Below, in pieces: positions 32,908-44,460 of a stretch of 64,000 bases of DNA. The notes beneath the pieces were generated by a model. That model did no database searches. It was not told where the DNA came from and saw nothing but the letters and a program-made list of their open reading frames with translations. The first letter of the stretch is position 1. Each line of letters begins with the position of its first letter. Both the position numbers and the translations under genes were made by a program. Source of the DNA: Eurosta solidaginis (lineage: Eukaryota > Arthropoda > Insecta > Diptera > Tephritidae); NCBI RefSeq assembly GCF_040869045.1, contig NW_027136906.1, positions 248,001 to 312,000 of the forward strand. Direction: 5' to 3'.

Positions 32908-33024
32908 GATGTCCAGCCCCTGAGGATGCCAAGGAGCTTGGCGAAACGTCGGGTTTATAAGTGAAGTTTAATCTTGCACTGTTCAAATATCTGACCATAC
33001 AAGCCTATAATAATTCTGAATTTA
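32908..33024 (+). repeat. PLE1 downstream pLTR
   Basis: Starts GATGTCCAGCCCCTGAGGAT; otherwise the same as 28847-28963. Confidence 0.9.
32915..32955 (+). ncRNA. Hammerhead-ribozyme-like motif, PLE1 downstream
   Basis: Core CUGAGGA (the variable N7 is G here and A in the upstream copy), extra U, stem II GCCAAG/CUUGGC, GAAA, ACGU then C, stem I AGCCC/GGGUU. The only visible change within the core falls on the position that tolerates any base. Confidence 0.75.
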
Positions 33025-33035
33025 TGTGAAATAAA

Positions 33036-33365
33036 ATTAAAGTTGTTAGTGAAATAAACATAGTGATATAAATGTAATGAAAATGTATCAAGCTATTGCT
33101 CTATTAGTGTCCCAAGAAGAAGAATTAAAAATCAAAAGGCTGATATTGAGAGACCGCTCGAACGTTCTTCACTTACCGGACGCTGAGTAAAGTAGTAAAT
33201 TCCGCCTGTGTTGACATTATTTACAAAATAATTTTATTTGTAGATTTGTTCAAAATTTTCGCGTTAACAAAGAAATATTTCAACAAAACGATAGGTGAGT
33301 ACCTGTTGTTTGTTTTTGACACTTTGTTTTCATATTGGTAGCACCTATTCGTGATACAGAATACC
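33036..33365 (+). mobile_element. Right part of a Harbinger-like element split by PLE1
   Basis: Continues from 28846. It contains the start of a Harbinger-like protein (33077-33190) and ends near the inverted GATACAGAATACC (33353-33365). Most of any transposase is missing. Confidence 0.4.
33077..33190 (+). pseudogene. Harbinger-like N-terminal peptide
   Basis: A 37-residue frame with SQEEELKIKRLILRDRSNVL followed by HLPDAE. PIF/Harbinger-type proteins of insects often begin with an acidic or basic helix, then LRD-SNPLELPD-EF. It stops right after the LPD motif, so the nuclease is gone. Too short for certainty. Confidence 0.4.
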
Positions 33366-33479
33366 AATCGAGCGCTTTCGTTACGTAACAGTCAGCCGTT
33401 ATCGTTTTGTATATCGTATTGCAATTCATAATATGACACACGAACGATGATCGTTTTTGAAATGATATCATCAAACAGG

Positions 33480-34990
33480 ATGATGTCGTAAGACCCTTAT
33501 CATATGTGTATATTTACCTTGAAATAAAAAGGTGCTTAAAGTCAAAATTTGTATTTGCTCAACAAATGAGGTACGTACGTGTCGTATGAGTAACACTTTA
33601 TAAGCACTCAAAGTAAAGTTGCGCAAACTATGGCATATGCAACTGACTTGAAAAATAAGACGTACTAACTACATATGTAAACACATGTGTGCAACAGCTT
33701 AAATATATATATACATTTATGCATGCTAGTGTGTATGCTCATTTCAGTAGTTAAACATCTCTTCATATATATGTATATGCGCACATTTATAAACTTATGC
33801 CGCACATAAACAACGCCAAAACCAAAACAAACCTACCAGCCGTCGGTGAAGCAAACACACTCAAACAATCTCAAACACAGCATAAAATACTTGTAAACAT
33901 TCTTTAACATAAATAACCGCATACAAAAACACTATTTTAAATACTTTAACTAACATTGCCAGCAGGTTAACCAGCAGCAGGTAAGTATTTAGTCGGTGGC
34001 TCTAGGAAACGCTCGAACGAACACAATATTATTTGGCCCATATTCACAACTTTTGCAAAAAAAAATAAAAAATAAAACAGACATGTGTACATATGTATGT
34101 ACAAACAAACGCATACACACATACATACTTGAAATTCCAACATAAACACAACGATAACAGCACAACCAAAAAAAAGAGCTAGAATTGGCAAGTAATACGA
34201 GTAGCAATATTATGCGCTTTGTTTTTGTTGTTCTTTATACATAGGCTAAGGAATATTCAACGGTTGTCGGTTTCTCGGTTGTTGGTGGTGGTGCTGTTGA
34301 TTATGCCGGTGTAGGTTTCGATGCATAAGTGTTGCTTTTCATTATCGTTACCGCTGTACGTCTTTTTTGCATTTCTTGCTGCTGACGCTATTTTCTTTCA
34401 CTTCAAGTAACAAAGTTTTAACATAAATTTTATGCATTATGAATAAATTACTATGCAACACTATTACGCAAATATTCAAATACATATGAATAGACATTTG
34501 GAACAAACACACACACACACACACATTTCCTTGCACGTTTGAAATATGAATTTGACAGCCAAAATTGCTTTTAACATTGCGCATATTTTCTGCTGTGTGC
34601 CCGAATTTTCATAAATTCTCAAACTCGCACATACACACGTGCATACAAACGTTCAGTTTCTAATAGTAAGCTTTGTTCTAAGGACTTATTTGTTAAAGCA
34701 TGATTCGCTAAAATATTTACTAAATATCTTAACCGTCGTAAAATGGTCCACCTACGGAGCTAGACGCGTTTGCGATCAGCATTGGGATTTGCAGACATGG
34801 AGACTGGCAGGTGTGTGCGTGTATAGTTAACGGCATTGAACTGAAAAGCGTTAACAAGCAGCTAAATATGTTTTTAAGTTATAACAAAATTTAATCCTTA
34901 GGGGTGCAGCAAAAATTATAAAAATATTGAAGGAGTTTAACTTGTAGCTGTAAACTTCGAGCCTGAGTAGGATAATAACAACAACGGCAA
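33480..34990. other. Intergenic stretch, with CA microsatellite and a splice-donor-like site
   Basis: No coding motif. A CA dinucleotide run lies at about 34505-34525. CAG/GTAAGTATTT at 33978-33988 is a perfect 5' splice consensus after a CAGCAG-rich, AC-rich segment (33790-33980). That could be a non-coding first exon of a host gene, but nothing else supports it. Confidence 0.35.
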
Positions 34991-36129
34991 GGTTAAATTG
35001 GTCGCTGATAAAAGAACTCAGGCAGATGTATGGATCCACAGTGTGACCAGAATTTGATAATAGAAAACCTTAATTTTCTCATATATTTGATTAAAAAGTG
35101 TGGATGTTAAAGTCTCTTGCTATGATTTTATAATTAGGATTGCTTGGGTTTCTTAAGAGAATGAAATCGTCTATAAAAGTTCGTGAAAGTTGCGAAAGCT
35201 TCTGACCGCCATTCACGAGGGAATGGTCAGAGTATTTCATTTGTATGTGGCTCAAGCAGTTGTTTTGGTTGTTGTCTTAGCAGAGCAAAAGATGTAACCA
35301 CTCACGAATTGTCAGCAATGTACACTTATAGGAGTCCTAGAAAACTTACAGTTTTAAAAGGGTTGAACCAGAGAGATACGGATGTTGTTCTTTTTGTAGC
35401 GATAAGGACATACCCCCTAGATCCTTGAGGAACTTGGGGTCGCTAGACCCTAGGCTGTTTAAGAAACAAGATTCGCCAAGTGTAGGTGATATTTGACAGT
35501 AGAGTTGGAGAAGATAAAAATTACACTAGAAACCCTTTGAGGTTGCGCTTCACAACCCCTTGAGCTTGTTCGGTATTTATGGTAACTTCTTGTGGTTAAA
35601 ACAGCTGACCACTACCAGTCACATGCAGCCAAGTATCTTATGTGTAGCCACTGAACTTCCGTTTAGTAGTAAGCTAATGTGAGAAGGTGAACAAATGGCT
35701 TTGCTACTTCAACATAATCAGTTTAAGGGCTACTATGTGCGTTTGAAAGCAGGCATCTGTCTTGAATAAAGCAGGTAATACTTTCATTCCGAGTGAGCAG
35801 TCTGTGCGGCTGGCTTGGGATCCGCCTCTCAGAACCACACTCCAATGAATATCAACAAAAAGCCTGTTATAAAAAGATAATGATGACAGACAAAACGTTG
35901 TAAGTCCGGAGCAAAGTAAATTTGAAGTTGTCGTCATAAGCACCTCACATAGACTGAATGAGTTCGTAGTCCGGAGCAAACTCCTATTAAAATATTAACG
36001 ATGACTTTGTATCCGGAAATTATGGAGGGTAAACTTCCCTGCCCTTCTTAATGGAAACAGCGATGTACCGCCGAGGGACAATGAACACAAGCCCGCAATT
36101 AATGATGATGAAATAAATGTATCGCCGCC
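34990..36129 (+). repeat. Eroded dispersed repeat, possibly family C-related
   Basis: GGATCCACAGTGTGACCAGAATTTG (35030-35055 region, two short blocks) and CACATAGACTGAATGAGTTC (35945-35965) resemble family C. The middle (GAACTTGGGGTCGCTAGACC, 35430-35450; TTGAGGTTGCGC and CAACCCCTTGAG, 35535-35560) resembles, from memory, a long tephritid dispersed repeat. No gene is supported. Confidence 0.4.
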
Positions 36130-36366
36130 CGATTATGACTTAGAAAGAGTAGCGCTTCCCAAGGCAGTCGGTTCTATGTACCGGAGCGACTCGGAATTTT
36201 TCCCGACCAAGGACTGCCATTTCAGTGTAACCCCATTTAATTTGTTGCGTCCCTCCCACAAATTGTCATCTTCCCAGCAGCTCCTTGCAGCAGGACTGCT
36301 CCATATTCTCTTGCTCCGGGAAGGTATCGAATCCAATCCGGGTACGTCTCCTTAGCCCGGCCCTGA

Positions 36367-36910
36367 GAAATGGTTTTGCTGCATCTTCCGGAAAAGAATC
36401 TTTTTAGGACGGTCATACTCTGTTCAGTGTGTCTCGTGTAAGGGATGGTTGCATCGGACAGGTTGTTCTGGGCTTGATCCCAAAACCCGACGTCCACGTA
36501 ACTTTTATAAATCTTTTGTGGCTCCTTGCTGTTCACGCCCAAGGGCGTCCCGTAGTCTACGCCTAAGCGCCCCCCACTACCTTCCAGCAGCCCCGCTGCT
36601 CAGCAAGCCACAACAAGTACCCGCTGCTGCTCGCGCCCCACGGAGCCAACAACTCAAACAGCTGCTATCACTCATAACTATTATCTTCGTAGTAAAGTCG
36701 GTAGCACTGCTGAGCATCAGCCCTTGCCCCCGTTTCCCCCCCCCCCCCCCCCCCCCCTCTTTTCCGACAGCAATCGTGTAGGTCAGGGAAACAGACTCTT
36801 GGTCCCTGCCTCCGTTTGCACCGTTTGCAGCTGCTGCCTTGGGTGCTGCCACTTTCCTAGATGTTCTGGTCTCCGCGACGGCAACCCCCCGACGGATTTC
36901 ATCGCGCCAT
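36367..36910 (+). pseudogene. ORF1-like region with two PHD-like zinc segments
   Basis: First segment (36367-36540): WFCCIFRKRI, SVQCVSCKGWLHRTGCSGLD, then FYKSFVAPCCSR. Second segment (36811-36925): VCTVCSCCLGCCHFPRCSGL, DFIAPCC. The spacing of Cys and His (CxxC, then CxxCxxW-H-C-GL, then CC) is PHD-finger-like and duplicated, as in the ORF1 of some insect non-LTR elements, where it would serve nucleic-acid or protein binding. A run of 22 C (36736-36757) encodes polyproline between them. The first CxxC has lost a cysteine (CCIF). The frame changes between the two segments. Confidence 0.6.
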
Positions 36911-37059
36911 GTTGCCAGGTCGCAAACCCAAATCATCCGGGTACCCCAATGCTTGCCCAAGGGCGCCCAGTCCCAAGGCCACAACAGCAATTGCGTCCTG
37001 GCCTTCCACAACCTAGGCGTAGTCACCCGTCACTTACCCCTAGAGTGGCGGCGTCACCC

Positions 37060-37900
37060 CTCATGCACTTCAGAATTCTGCAGTTAAACTGTAATGGACT
37101 AACTGGGAAGATTACGGAGATAGTCGATTTCATGAAGCGGCACAACATCCGCATTGCTGCGATTCAAGAGACTAAACTCACAGCAAGATCTGCATTGCAG
37201 ACTTGCTCTGGGTATAACGTCCGCAGGAAAGACCGCGAGAGCGGAAATGGAGGCGGTCTCGCGTTTATCATACACCACTCTGTGCAATATTGTATATTTG
37301 ATCCTGGCATCGACCGCAGGGACAATGTCTTAGAACGTCAAGGCCTATCTGTCCCGTCAGGCGATGCAAACCTAGAAATTATCAACATCTACATCCCTCC
37401 TGCCACCTGTTGATCCAGTGGATACCGCCCTAATATCAGGGCCTTACTCACTGGCAACAATCGCATTATCTTAGGCGATTTCAATGCCCATCATGATCTA
37501 TGGCATTCAAACTTGCGGGCGGACAGTAGGGGTGAGATGTTGGCGGATCAAATAGAAGAAACGACGATCTGCACATTAAACGAAGACGCCCCCACACGTA
37601 TGGTAGGAAGCTGTCACAGCTCGCCAGATATCTCAATCGTGAGCGCAGAACTCGTAAACTGCGTCAACTGGCAGCCGATGGTAACATCTGCATCCGACAA
37701 CCTGCCCATACTTATTTCGCTTGAGCGTAACGCCGACTTCATCGTCACTGAAAACCGCACTTTCATAAACTTCAAAAAAGGAAAGTGGGAAGAATATAAA
37801 TCTTATACAGACAATCTCTTTGCTGCCCTCCCTATTCTGACTGATGCCCGCCAAGGGGAGCGTGCCTTACGCAAGGTCATTGAATCCGCCTCGGCACGTT
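37060..37900 (+). pseudogene. Apurinic-type endonuclease domain of the Jockey-like element
   Basis: Reads FRILQLNCNGLTGKITEIVD (LQxNxNG start), AAIQETKLTARSALQ (catalytic E in QET), GGGLAFIIHH and EIINIYIPP. After a stop at 37413 it continues with IILGDFNAHHDLWHS (GDFNAHH) and SPDISIVSAELVNCV (SPD), then SASDNLPILISLE (the SDH-like terminal motif, with N for H). This enzyme nicks target DNA to prime reverse transcription. The stop at 37413 and the SDN change argue against activity. It is in frame with the second zinc segment upstream. Confidence 0.8.
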
Positions 37901-40110
37901 TCATTCCCGCCGGGAGAATTCCCGAAATCCGGCCGCACTTCCCGGTGGAGGCCGCAAACTTAGCGAGAGAACGTGACCTTATAAGACAGCTTGATCCAGG
38001 CGACCCCCAAATAAGGGATAAAAACCAACGCATCAGATTGCTTGTGGATGAACACAAGCGGGCGAAATGGGAGGAACACCTAAGAGGTTGTAACCTCTCT
38101 ACCGGTGTGGGTAAACTTTGGTCCACCTTGAAGTCCCTATCGAATTCGACTAAGCACAAAGACAAAGTTTCCATCGCCTTGTCGACAAAGTGCTGTCGGA
38201 TGCGAAAAAATGCGCCAGCGCTTTCTGCCGACAATATATAATGCATTATACGGTCGACAAAGATAGACGGAGGGCCAACAGACACGCACATAAACATAAA
38301 TTCAGCGCGTCACCAATCACCATCACCGCCAAAGAGGTTGAGGACGCCATTGGTCGCGCTAAACCATCTAAAGCAGTGGGCCCAGACGGCATAGCCATGC
38401 CGATACTTAAAAGCCTAGGAAAAGATGGTTTCAAATATTTAGCGCATGTCTTCAACCTGTCTCTTTCCACCTTTGTCATACCCGAGAAATGGAAAATGGC
38501 CAAGGTGGTCCCGCTACTAAAGCCTGGGAAACCAGCTAACATAGGAGACTCGTATCGTCCGATATCTCTCCTATCGCCAGTAGCAAAGACGCTTGAAGCC
38601 ATTTTGCTCCCTTATTTCCAAGCAAATTTGCAGCTAGCCTCTCATCAGCATGGCTTCAGAAAACTCCATAGCACTACCACCGCGCTAAATGCCATTAGCA
38701 CCCAGATAAATTGCGTTTAAATCAAAACCCCCACCATAGAACAGTACTCGTATCAAAAGATTTTGATACGGTCAACCATGGCTCGTTACTGCAAGACCTG
38801 GAAGGGTCTATCCTTCCCCCATGTCTTAAAAGGTGGACCGCAAATTATCTGGGTGGTCGGCAGGCATCGGTGCAATTTAGAAACGAAACATCAAAACCAA
38901 GGAGAATTAAACAATGGGTGCCACAGGGTGGTGTCCTATCCCCACTTTTGTTTAATTTCTACATATCTAAGCTGCCTTCAACACCGGAAGGAGTCACAAT
39001 CGCTACGCCGATGATTGCACAATAATGGCCACAGGTCCAGGCCCACAGATCGATGAGCTATGCAATAAAATAAACGGCTACCTCCCTGATCTCTCCAGTT
39101 TTTTCGCCTCGCGAAACATGGCATTATCAACTACTAAGTCTTCCGCGACCTTATTTGCAACATGGGCGTCCCAAATGTCGACCATTTCGAACATCCACGT
39201 CGATGGCTCTACGTTACCGACTGTCCTACACCCCAAAATCTTGGGTGTGACGTTTGATCAGGATCTACATATTGGTGAGCACGCAGCCGAAATTGTTCCG
39301 AGAATTCAGAGCTGTAACAAAATCCTCAAATCCCTCGCTGGCAGTACCTGGAGAAAAGATAAAGAAACACTCATGACTACATACAAAGCAATTAGCCAGC
39401 CGATTACGTGCTACGCGTCACCCATATCGTCGCGAAGCCTAAAAATTACCCACTGGAAGAAGCTACAGGCCTGCCAAAATACTGCTCTCAGAATTGCCAC
39501 GGGCTGTCTTCTTATGTCCCCCGAAAACCATCTGCATAACGAGGCGGGATAACTCCCCATCAGGGAGAGAAATGAGATGCCGACCAAACAGTTCCTGTTG
39601 AATACCCAGAAACCTGAGCATCCCAACAGGCATCTGATTGATGAACCAGCACCGCCTAGGGGCTTAAGGAGTCATCTCCGTAAGCATTTTGAGGAAATAC
39701 GGCACCTGAGAACCCAGCCGTATGAAGTGAAAAAACACAAGCAGGTCCTTGGTGAACTCCATAAACAGGCGTCGGACCTCTATGCCGGGAATTGCCCGGT
39801 GAATCCAGTACTTAACGAAAATTATCCAAAACTTGCGGAAGAGGAACGCATACTCCCCAGGGAAACGCGTGTCACTCTTGCTCAACTTCGTTCTAGATAC
39901 TGTAACAGGTTAAACTCTTACCTATCCAGAATCAACCCCAACATACAAAATGTATGCCCCGCTTGCAATGTGTCCCCGCATGACACCAACCATCTCTTCA
40001 ATTGTAATGTGGACCCAACGCCTCTAACACCCCTTTCCTTATGGTCCACCCCTGTTGAAACAGCAAATTTCCTTGGACTCCCGTTAGAGGATATTGATGA
40101 CAATTTTTGA
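37901..40110 (+). pseudogene. Reverse transcriptase and C-terminal domain of the Jockey-like element
   Basis: Motifs in order: AVGPDGIAMPILKSLG (38375-38420), WKMAKVVPLLKPGKP, SYRPISLLSPVAKTLEA and HQHGFRKLHSTTTALNAI. After a frameshift come VSKDFDTVNHGSLL (motif A, with an F-D pair kept; 38750-38790) and QWVPQGGVLSPLLF (motif B, 38915-38955), then YADDCTIMA (39003-39030). That last motif sits in the frame of the following segment, so a shift lies just before motif C. The thumb follows, then 39577-40110 with CPACNVSPHDTNHLFNC (39955-40005), a Cys/His motif common near the end of these polymerases. At least three frame changes and stops at 38239 and 39550 inactivate it. Confidence 0.82.
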
Positions 40111-40174
40111 TCTGTCGCGCTGTTAGGTGGGGCGAAGCACTGCTACAACAACAACAAAAACAGTAGCAATAACC

Positions 40175-41430
40175 AGATTAAAATAAAGCAAAGCCGCGGG
40201 CGCTGATAGGTTGCCAGTGGAGCTATTCAAATATGGCTTGGAGTTTTAAGGTACATGCATCAGCTTCTTTGCAAAATAGTGTCGGAAGAGTCCACAAGAT
40301 AGCATTGTGCAAATTACACCAAATATCGCGGAAGTAGCCCCCTTAGTATGCATACATGTTCCTGTACAGCGTTTTATGCGAAATATTTAAGCCTACCATA
40401 AATCGGCTAATTTATAGGTGGCTTCAAACCTATGCGCCAAATCTTACATTACCTCTTTTTAATTTCAAAGCAACTTAAGTAGAACTAAAAGGAGCTGCTT
40501 ATAGGCCACTATGTCTGAATTCGGTTTCCGCGAAATGCTTATGTGCCTGCGCGAAATAACATTGAGTAACACCATTAACTAGGTTCGAATTGAAAAGGTC
40601 CTCCCTAAGATCCCCCATCCTCCAATTTCTTAAATTAAATGCTTTATAAAATTGTACAAGCTACAGAGCATTACCATTCTATTACCAGACTCGCTGTAAG
40701 TTCTGCCATCTCTGAATTAGGGAAATACACAAACAAAAGTGGATATTGCCATAAATGATGACAAGGCGAAGTACTGCTGCACAAAAAAAATTCGTCCATT
40801 CTCGCCTAGCAGCCATGTCAAGGTTGACAGATATATATTCCACGATTGGAAACAGTGTCTGCTTAGAAATTGGAAGTGTTCTTTTTGACAGAGTAGGCAA
40901 CATAACAGTAGAATCCATTTTCGACTAACAAAACTACGGTCTACAATTCACACATAATACCTGTCTCTGGTATGCGGCACAGGATTATTATGGAGTCGAG
41001 GAAAATTTGAGGTGCCTCTTGAGGTATTCGAGAGAAATGTTCACGCAATAATTATTGTCTGATTCGTAAATCTGATGGTGAGTATCGAAAGAGGTGTAAT
41101 GATGATCTGTACGAGCTTTATGCAGATACGAAAATAGTGCAATGAATAAAAGCCCATAGCCTTCGCTGGCTAGGCCATGTTAAGCGAATAGACCGAAATG
41201 CTCCAGCCAAAAAAGTATGTCAATCGGCACCAGCAGTTGGAAGCAAAGGAAGCGGAGACCTCCACTGAGTTGGGTGAGGCAGGTGGAAAAAAATTTGACC
41301 CTCCTGGTGTTTCCAAATGACTTAAGTTATCGCGAAACAGGAACTTGTAAAGAAAATGAAGACAGCTGGGCTCCTTGTTGATGATATAAGCAAAGTTTAA
41401 ACTACGCTGAATTCTCAATTAACTAAGTAT
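40175..41430 (+). pseudogene. RTE-type reverse transcriptase relic
   Basis: Begins KAAGADRLPVELFKYGLE (40190-40245), the RTE-group start of RT. Scattered pieces follow, such as AMSEFGFREMLMCLREITLS (40500-40560). The C-terminal segment reads YRKRCNDDLYELYADTKIVQ, then HSLRWLGHVKRIDRNAPAKK (41080-41220), matching the LRWLGHV-R end of RTE polymerases. Numerous stops and gaps show great age. It lies directly after the Jockey-like 3' end. Confidence 0.65.
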
Positions 41431-42735
41431 ACAAATTAAAATGATGATACACATATCCTGCAGCCCTTCACTTCTTTTCTGTTCTTTATTCGAACGACAA
41501 GCATAGCAAAACCAAATCAACGTGTCTTAAATTCGGCGTTGACATTGATACCTTCATTGCATATTTCATTACATTCAGTTAAATACTTACAGCACTTCTA
41601 TGGGAGTACAATTATATACTGAAAACTGTCAGCGTAGCTTTTCAAATATTCAGAACTTCTTTTCATCTATCCATATTATAACATTTCCTCTTGACTTAGA
41701 CATAACGCATAGAAAATATTGTATTGTGTTGTACACCAACTGGTCCTGCCGTTAGCAACAATAAAAAAAGACATATAAAAAACAACAATCAACACATTTA
41801 TAGAGTGTAAGTTGTACACTATAAGTCTTATCCTTATGTTGCTTTGCCATCAAGACAATAGTAAAATATGTAGTACAAAAATTCAGCCAACTAAATGTAC
41901 TAGATATTCTAAATAGCAAAAAGACACAAACGTACAAAATTGGAACAAAAAAGCGACAAAACAAAACTGTTGCAAAACAGGAAAGGAATGAACCGCCGTT
42001 GGCGTGAGTTGTTGTGACTTGTGATAGTTTTGACTGATAAACTTGTTTCATACTTAGACAGGTTTTAAAATTAGTTTTTGGTTTTTAGACAACGGTGCAA
42101 TGCTCGTTGGGCGCTAACACGACACAATGCAATACATACAAAAACAACACAAACGCAAGTAAGGTAGTAGATGTTCTAGTGCAATCGAACAATATACATT
42201 TAATTGCGATTTTTAAACACTTTCTTTCATCATCTTATGTGTGTGCCGAAAAGCGAATTAATAAAAATCTGGAGATCTACATTCACTAATTCAGAGTAGA
42301 GCATTCGTTAGTTCTCATACTTACACATACTTTCTTATTATATGTGGTTTTGTGTTGCTACAATTAATGCAAAGGTCACAATAATTTAAATATTGGCTGC
42401 TTTGGAAAGACTAAAATCTTCGTTATTGGTATTGGTTTAGTCATTGACTAACAAGCAAACAAAACAAGCAATAAAACGTACGCACGCATGTTCATTAACA
42501 CTAAAAAAAAACAATTAACAAATATGCTAGAAAAACAATGTGTTTCGAAATGCGCAATTAAACCACAGCCTTTTTTCGATGTTACCACTCTGATTGTTCA
42601 CCGAGTACTAAACAAACGAGAATAATAAAGTGTGAAGTGAGCACGAATAATAAACTGTGTTTTTTTAAGCGCATTACATCAATACATCAAGTTTTATATG
42701 GACCGCTAAGTGTATAACTTTATATACACTTATAA
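41431..42735. other. Stretch without recognisable gene
   Basis: AT-rich intergenic DNA; no frame with motifs and no repeat shared with the rest of the window that I noticed. Confidence 0.55.
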
Positions 42736-44460
42736 AATTGTTGCGCATAGAATTATCTTTTTCGAACGTTGATGAATGTGCAGTCGTTGGGTCTGTGCTT
42801 AGTGTAAAGTCCAATGCTACTGTTCTAGACGGAATTCATCCAACATTTTTTAAATGTCTACTCCCTAAAATTTTACCGTTTGTTACCTATGTTTTTAACA
42901 CTATATTGACCACGTCCGTGTTCCCTGATTGTTGGAAAGTTGCGATGAAGAAACCCAACGGAGAGTACAGACCCATCGCTATATTGCCATTCCTGTCCAA
43001 AGTCCTTGAACGTATAATGCATAACCAGATAAACTCATTTCTGACCCGAAACTCACTTTTAAATCGTAACCAGTCTGGCTTTAGAAGCCGTAGAGGCTGT
43101 ACCACTGCTTTAATTAAAGTCTCTGATGACATCAGGCTAAACATTAACAACAACCTTGTTACTTTCCTAACGCTCCTGGAACACTCCAAAGAATTCGACA
43201 CTGTAAACCACAATCTTCTTACTCTAAAGTTAAAAAACTTGTTCAATTTTTCACCTCCTACTTTACATTTAATAAACTCCTACCTCAGTGAGCGATCGCA
43301 AGCTGTGTGCAATGGGAGCTACATATCAAATTATCTACCGCTCTCCAAGGGTGTTCCTCAAGGCTCGATTCTTGGCCCGTTATTGTTTGTGTTGTATGTT
43401 AATGACCTTCAAAGCGTGTTGAGGTATTGTGATATTCATGTTTACGTAGACGATGTGCAATTATATGTCAGTTGTCCTCTTTTATCTGTTAATAGTTGTA
43501 TTAGTTATCTTAATACTGACTTAGAACATGTAAACAAGTGGGCAAGTGATAATGGCCTACTTTTAAACCCAAATAAATCACAGTGCATAGTAATCTATAA
43601 GAAAATCATATCGCTTGATAGTTTCAATAAAGTCAAATTAAATAACTCAGTCGTAGGCTATGTAAACACCACAAAAAATCTTGGAATGATTTTTAATAGG
43701 AATTTGACATGGAATAACCACATTTATAGAGCAATAGGCAAGATTTATGGCATGCTTCGCTCACTTTGGACTACCCAACACTTTACCCAATGAAAATTCG
43801 ACTTCTGTTAGCTAAAACATATCTGTTACCCACCTTATTGTATGGATGTGAACTTTATGCCAATTGCGATAGCTTGTGTCGTAGTAAACTAAATGTCCTC
43901 TATAATAATATAGCCAGATATGTGTATAGTGTTGGTCGTTACGAGCACATCTCCATTTTCGCTAAGCGGATTTTTTCTATTAAATTCGATAACCTGTTAC
44001 AATTAAAGTGCCTAACACTGCTTCATATGATCATCGCATCTCCAGAACCTGAATATCTCATGGACCGCCTTAAATTTAACAGATCACCTCGATCGTTCAA
44101 CTTAACTACTATGAAGTACAACTGCCTAGTTACTGAACGTCAATTTTTTGTCTACGCTGTTCGCCTTTGGAACGTTCTGCCCCAAAAACTTAAAGCCATA
44201 CAAAATGCGCTGTGCTTCAAGAATGAGCTCATAAACTATTTTCATCAATAAAAAGGCAATGTGCACTTTCTCTTACATTCTTCTTCTTTGCATTTTATTA
44301 CATCCTCAGACTTGTTATTCTCTGTTAAACAAACCTGTTAAGCATCTTCACTTGTCAAGTTTATTTTTTAATGTTATTTTTAAGTTAGTTTTAAGCTCAA
44401 GCACTGTAAATTAACCTAAGGCTGTGTGTTTGATTAATGATAAAATAAAAAAAATAAAAT
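42736..44460 (+). mobile_element. Second 5'-truncated CR1/Jockey-type element
   Basis: An RT coding region (42738-44251) is followed by a 3' part ending in GATAAAATAAAAAAAATAAA (44440-44460). The same general type as 25426-27180 but clearly diverged. It has no endonuclease. Confidence 0.8.
42738..44251 (+). pseudogene. Reverse transcriptase, frameshifted
   Basis: First frame (351 residues): LDGIHPTFFKCLLPKI (30-45), FPDCWKVAMKKPNGEYRPIA (62-81), FRSRRGCTTALIK, LLEHSKEFDTVNHN (146-159, motif A), SKGVPQGSILGPLLF (203-217, motif B), HVYVDDVQLYV (234-244, motif C) and LLLNPNKSQCIVI. The first motif A aspartate is replaced by glutamate (usually LDYSKAFDTV). The frame shifts at about 43770-43790, and the thumb and C-terminus continue to 44251 (VYSVGRYEHIS, LWNVLPQKLKAI). 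This enzyme would copy element RNA at the target. The motif A change and the frameshift suggest it is dead. Confidence 0.82.

Larger units (their letters stand above)
28847..33025 (+). mobile_element. Penelope-like element 1 (PLE1) with direct pLTRs
   Basis: Two nearly identical 117-bp direct repeats (28847-28963, 32908-33024) flank a Penelope-type RT and GIY-YIG coding region. Each repeat holds a hammerhead-like motif. The outer flanks share GTGAAATAAA (28837-28846 and 33026-33035), a likely 10-bp target duplication. However, AAATAAA also precedes the downstream pLTR, so part of it may belong to the element. Family A copy 3 sits in its 3' untranslated region. Confidence 0.9.
36130..40160 (+). 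mobile_element. Nearly full-length Jockey-like non-LTR retrotransposon
   Basis: Order: zinc-finger-type ORF1 region, apurinic-type endonuclease, reverse transcriptase, C-terminal Cys/His segment, and a short 3' end with CTACAACAACAACAAAAACA. It is more GC-rich than its surroundings. Several frameshifts and one stop (37413) break it. A truncated relative lies at 6000-6403. The 5' boundary is uncertain. Confidence 0.85.

Noticed and set aside
35183..35428. Small host gene of 81 codons
   Set aside because: It lies in an eroded repeat, has no motif or splice or promoter context, and the opposite strand is similarly open.
36577..37026. Minus-strand gene opposite the Jockey-like ORF1
   Set aside because: It is a GC-driven shadow of the element's coding strand; the plus strand carries the Cys-rich and endonuclease motifs.
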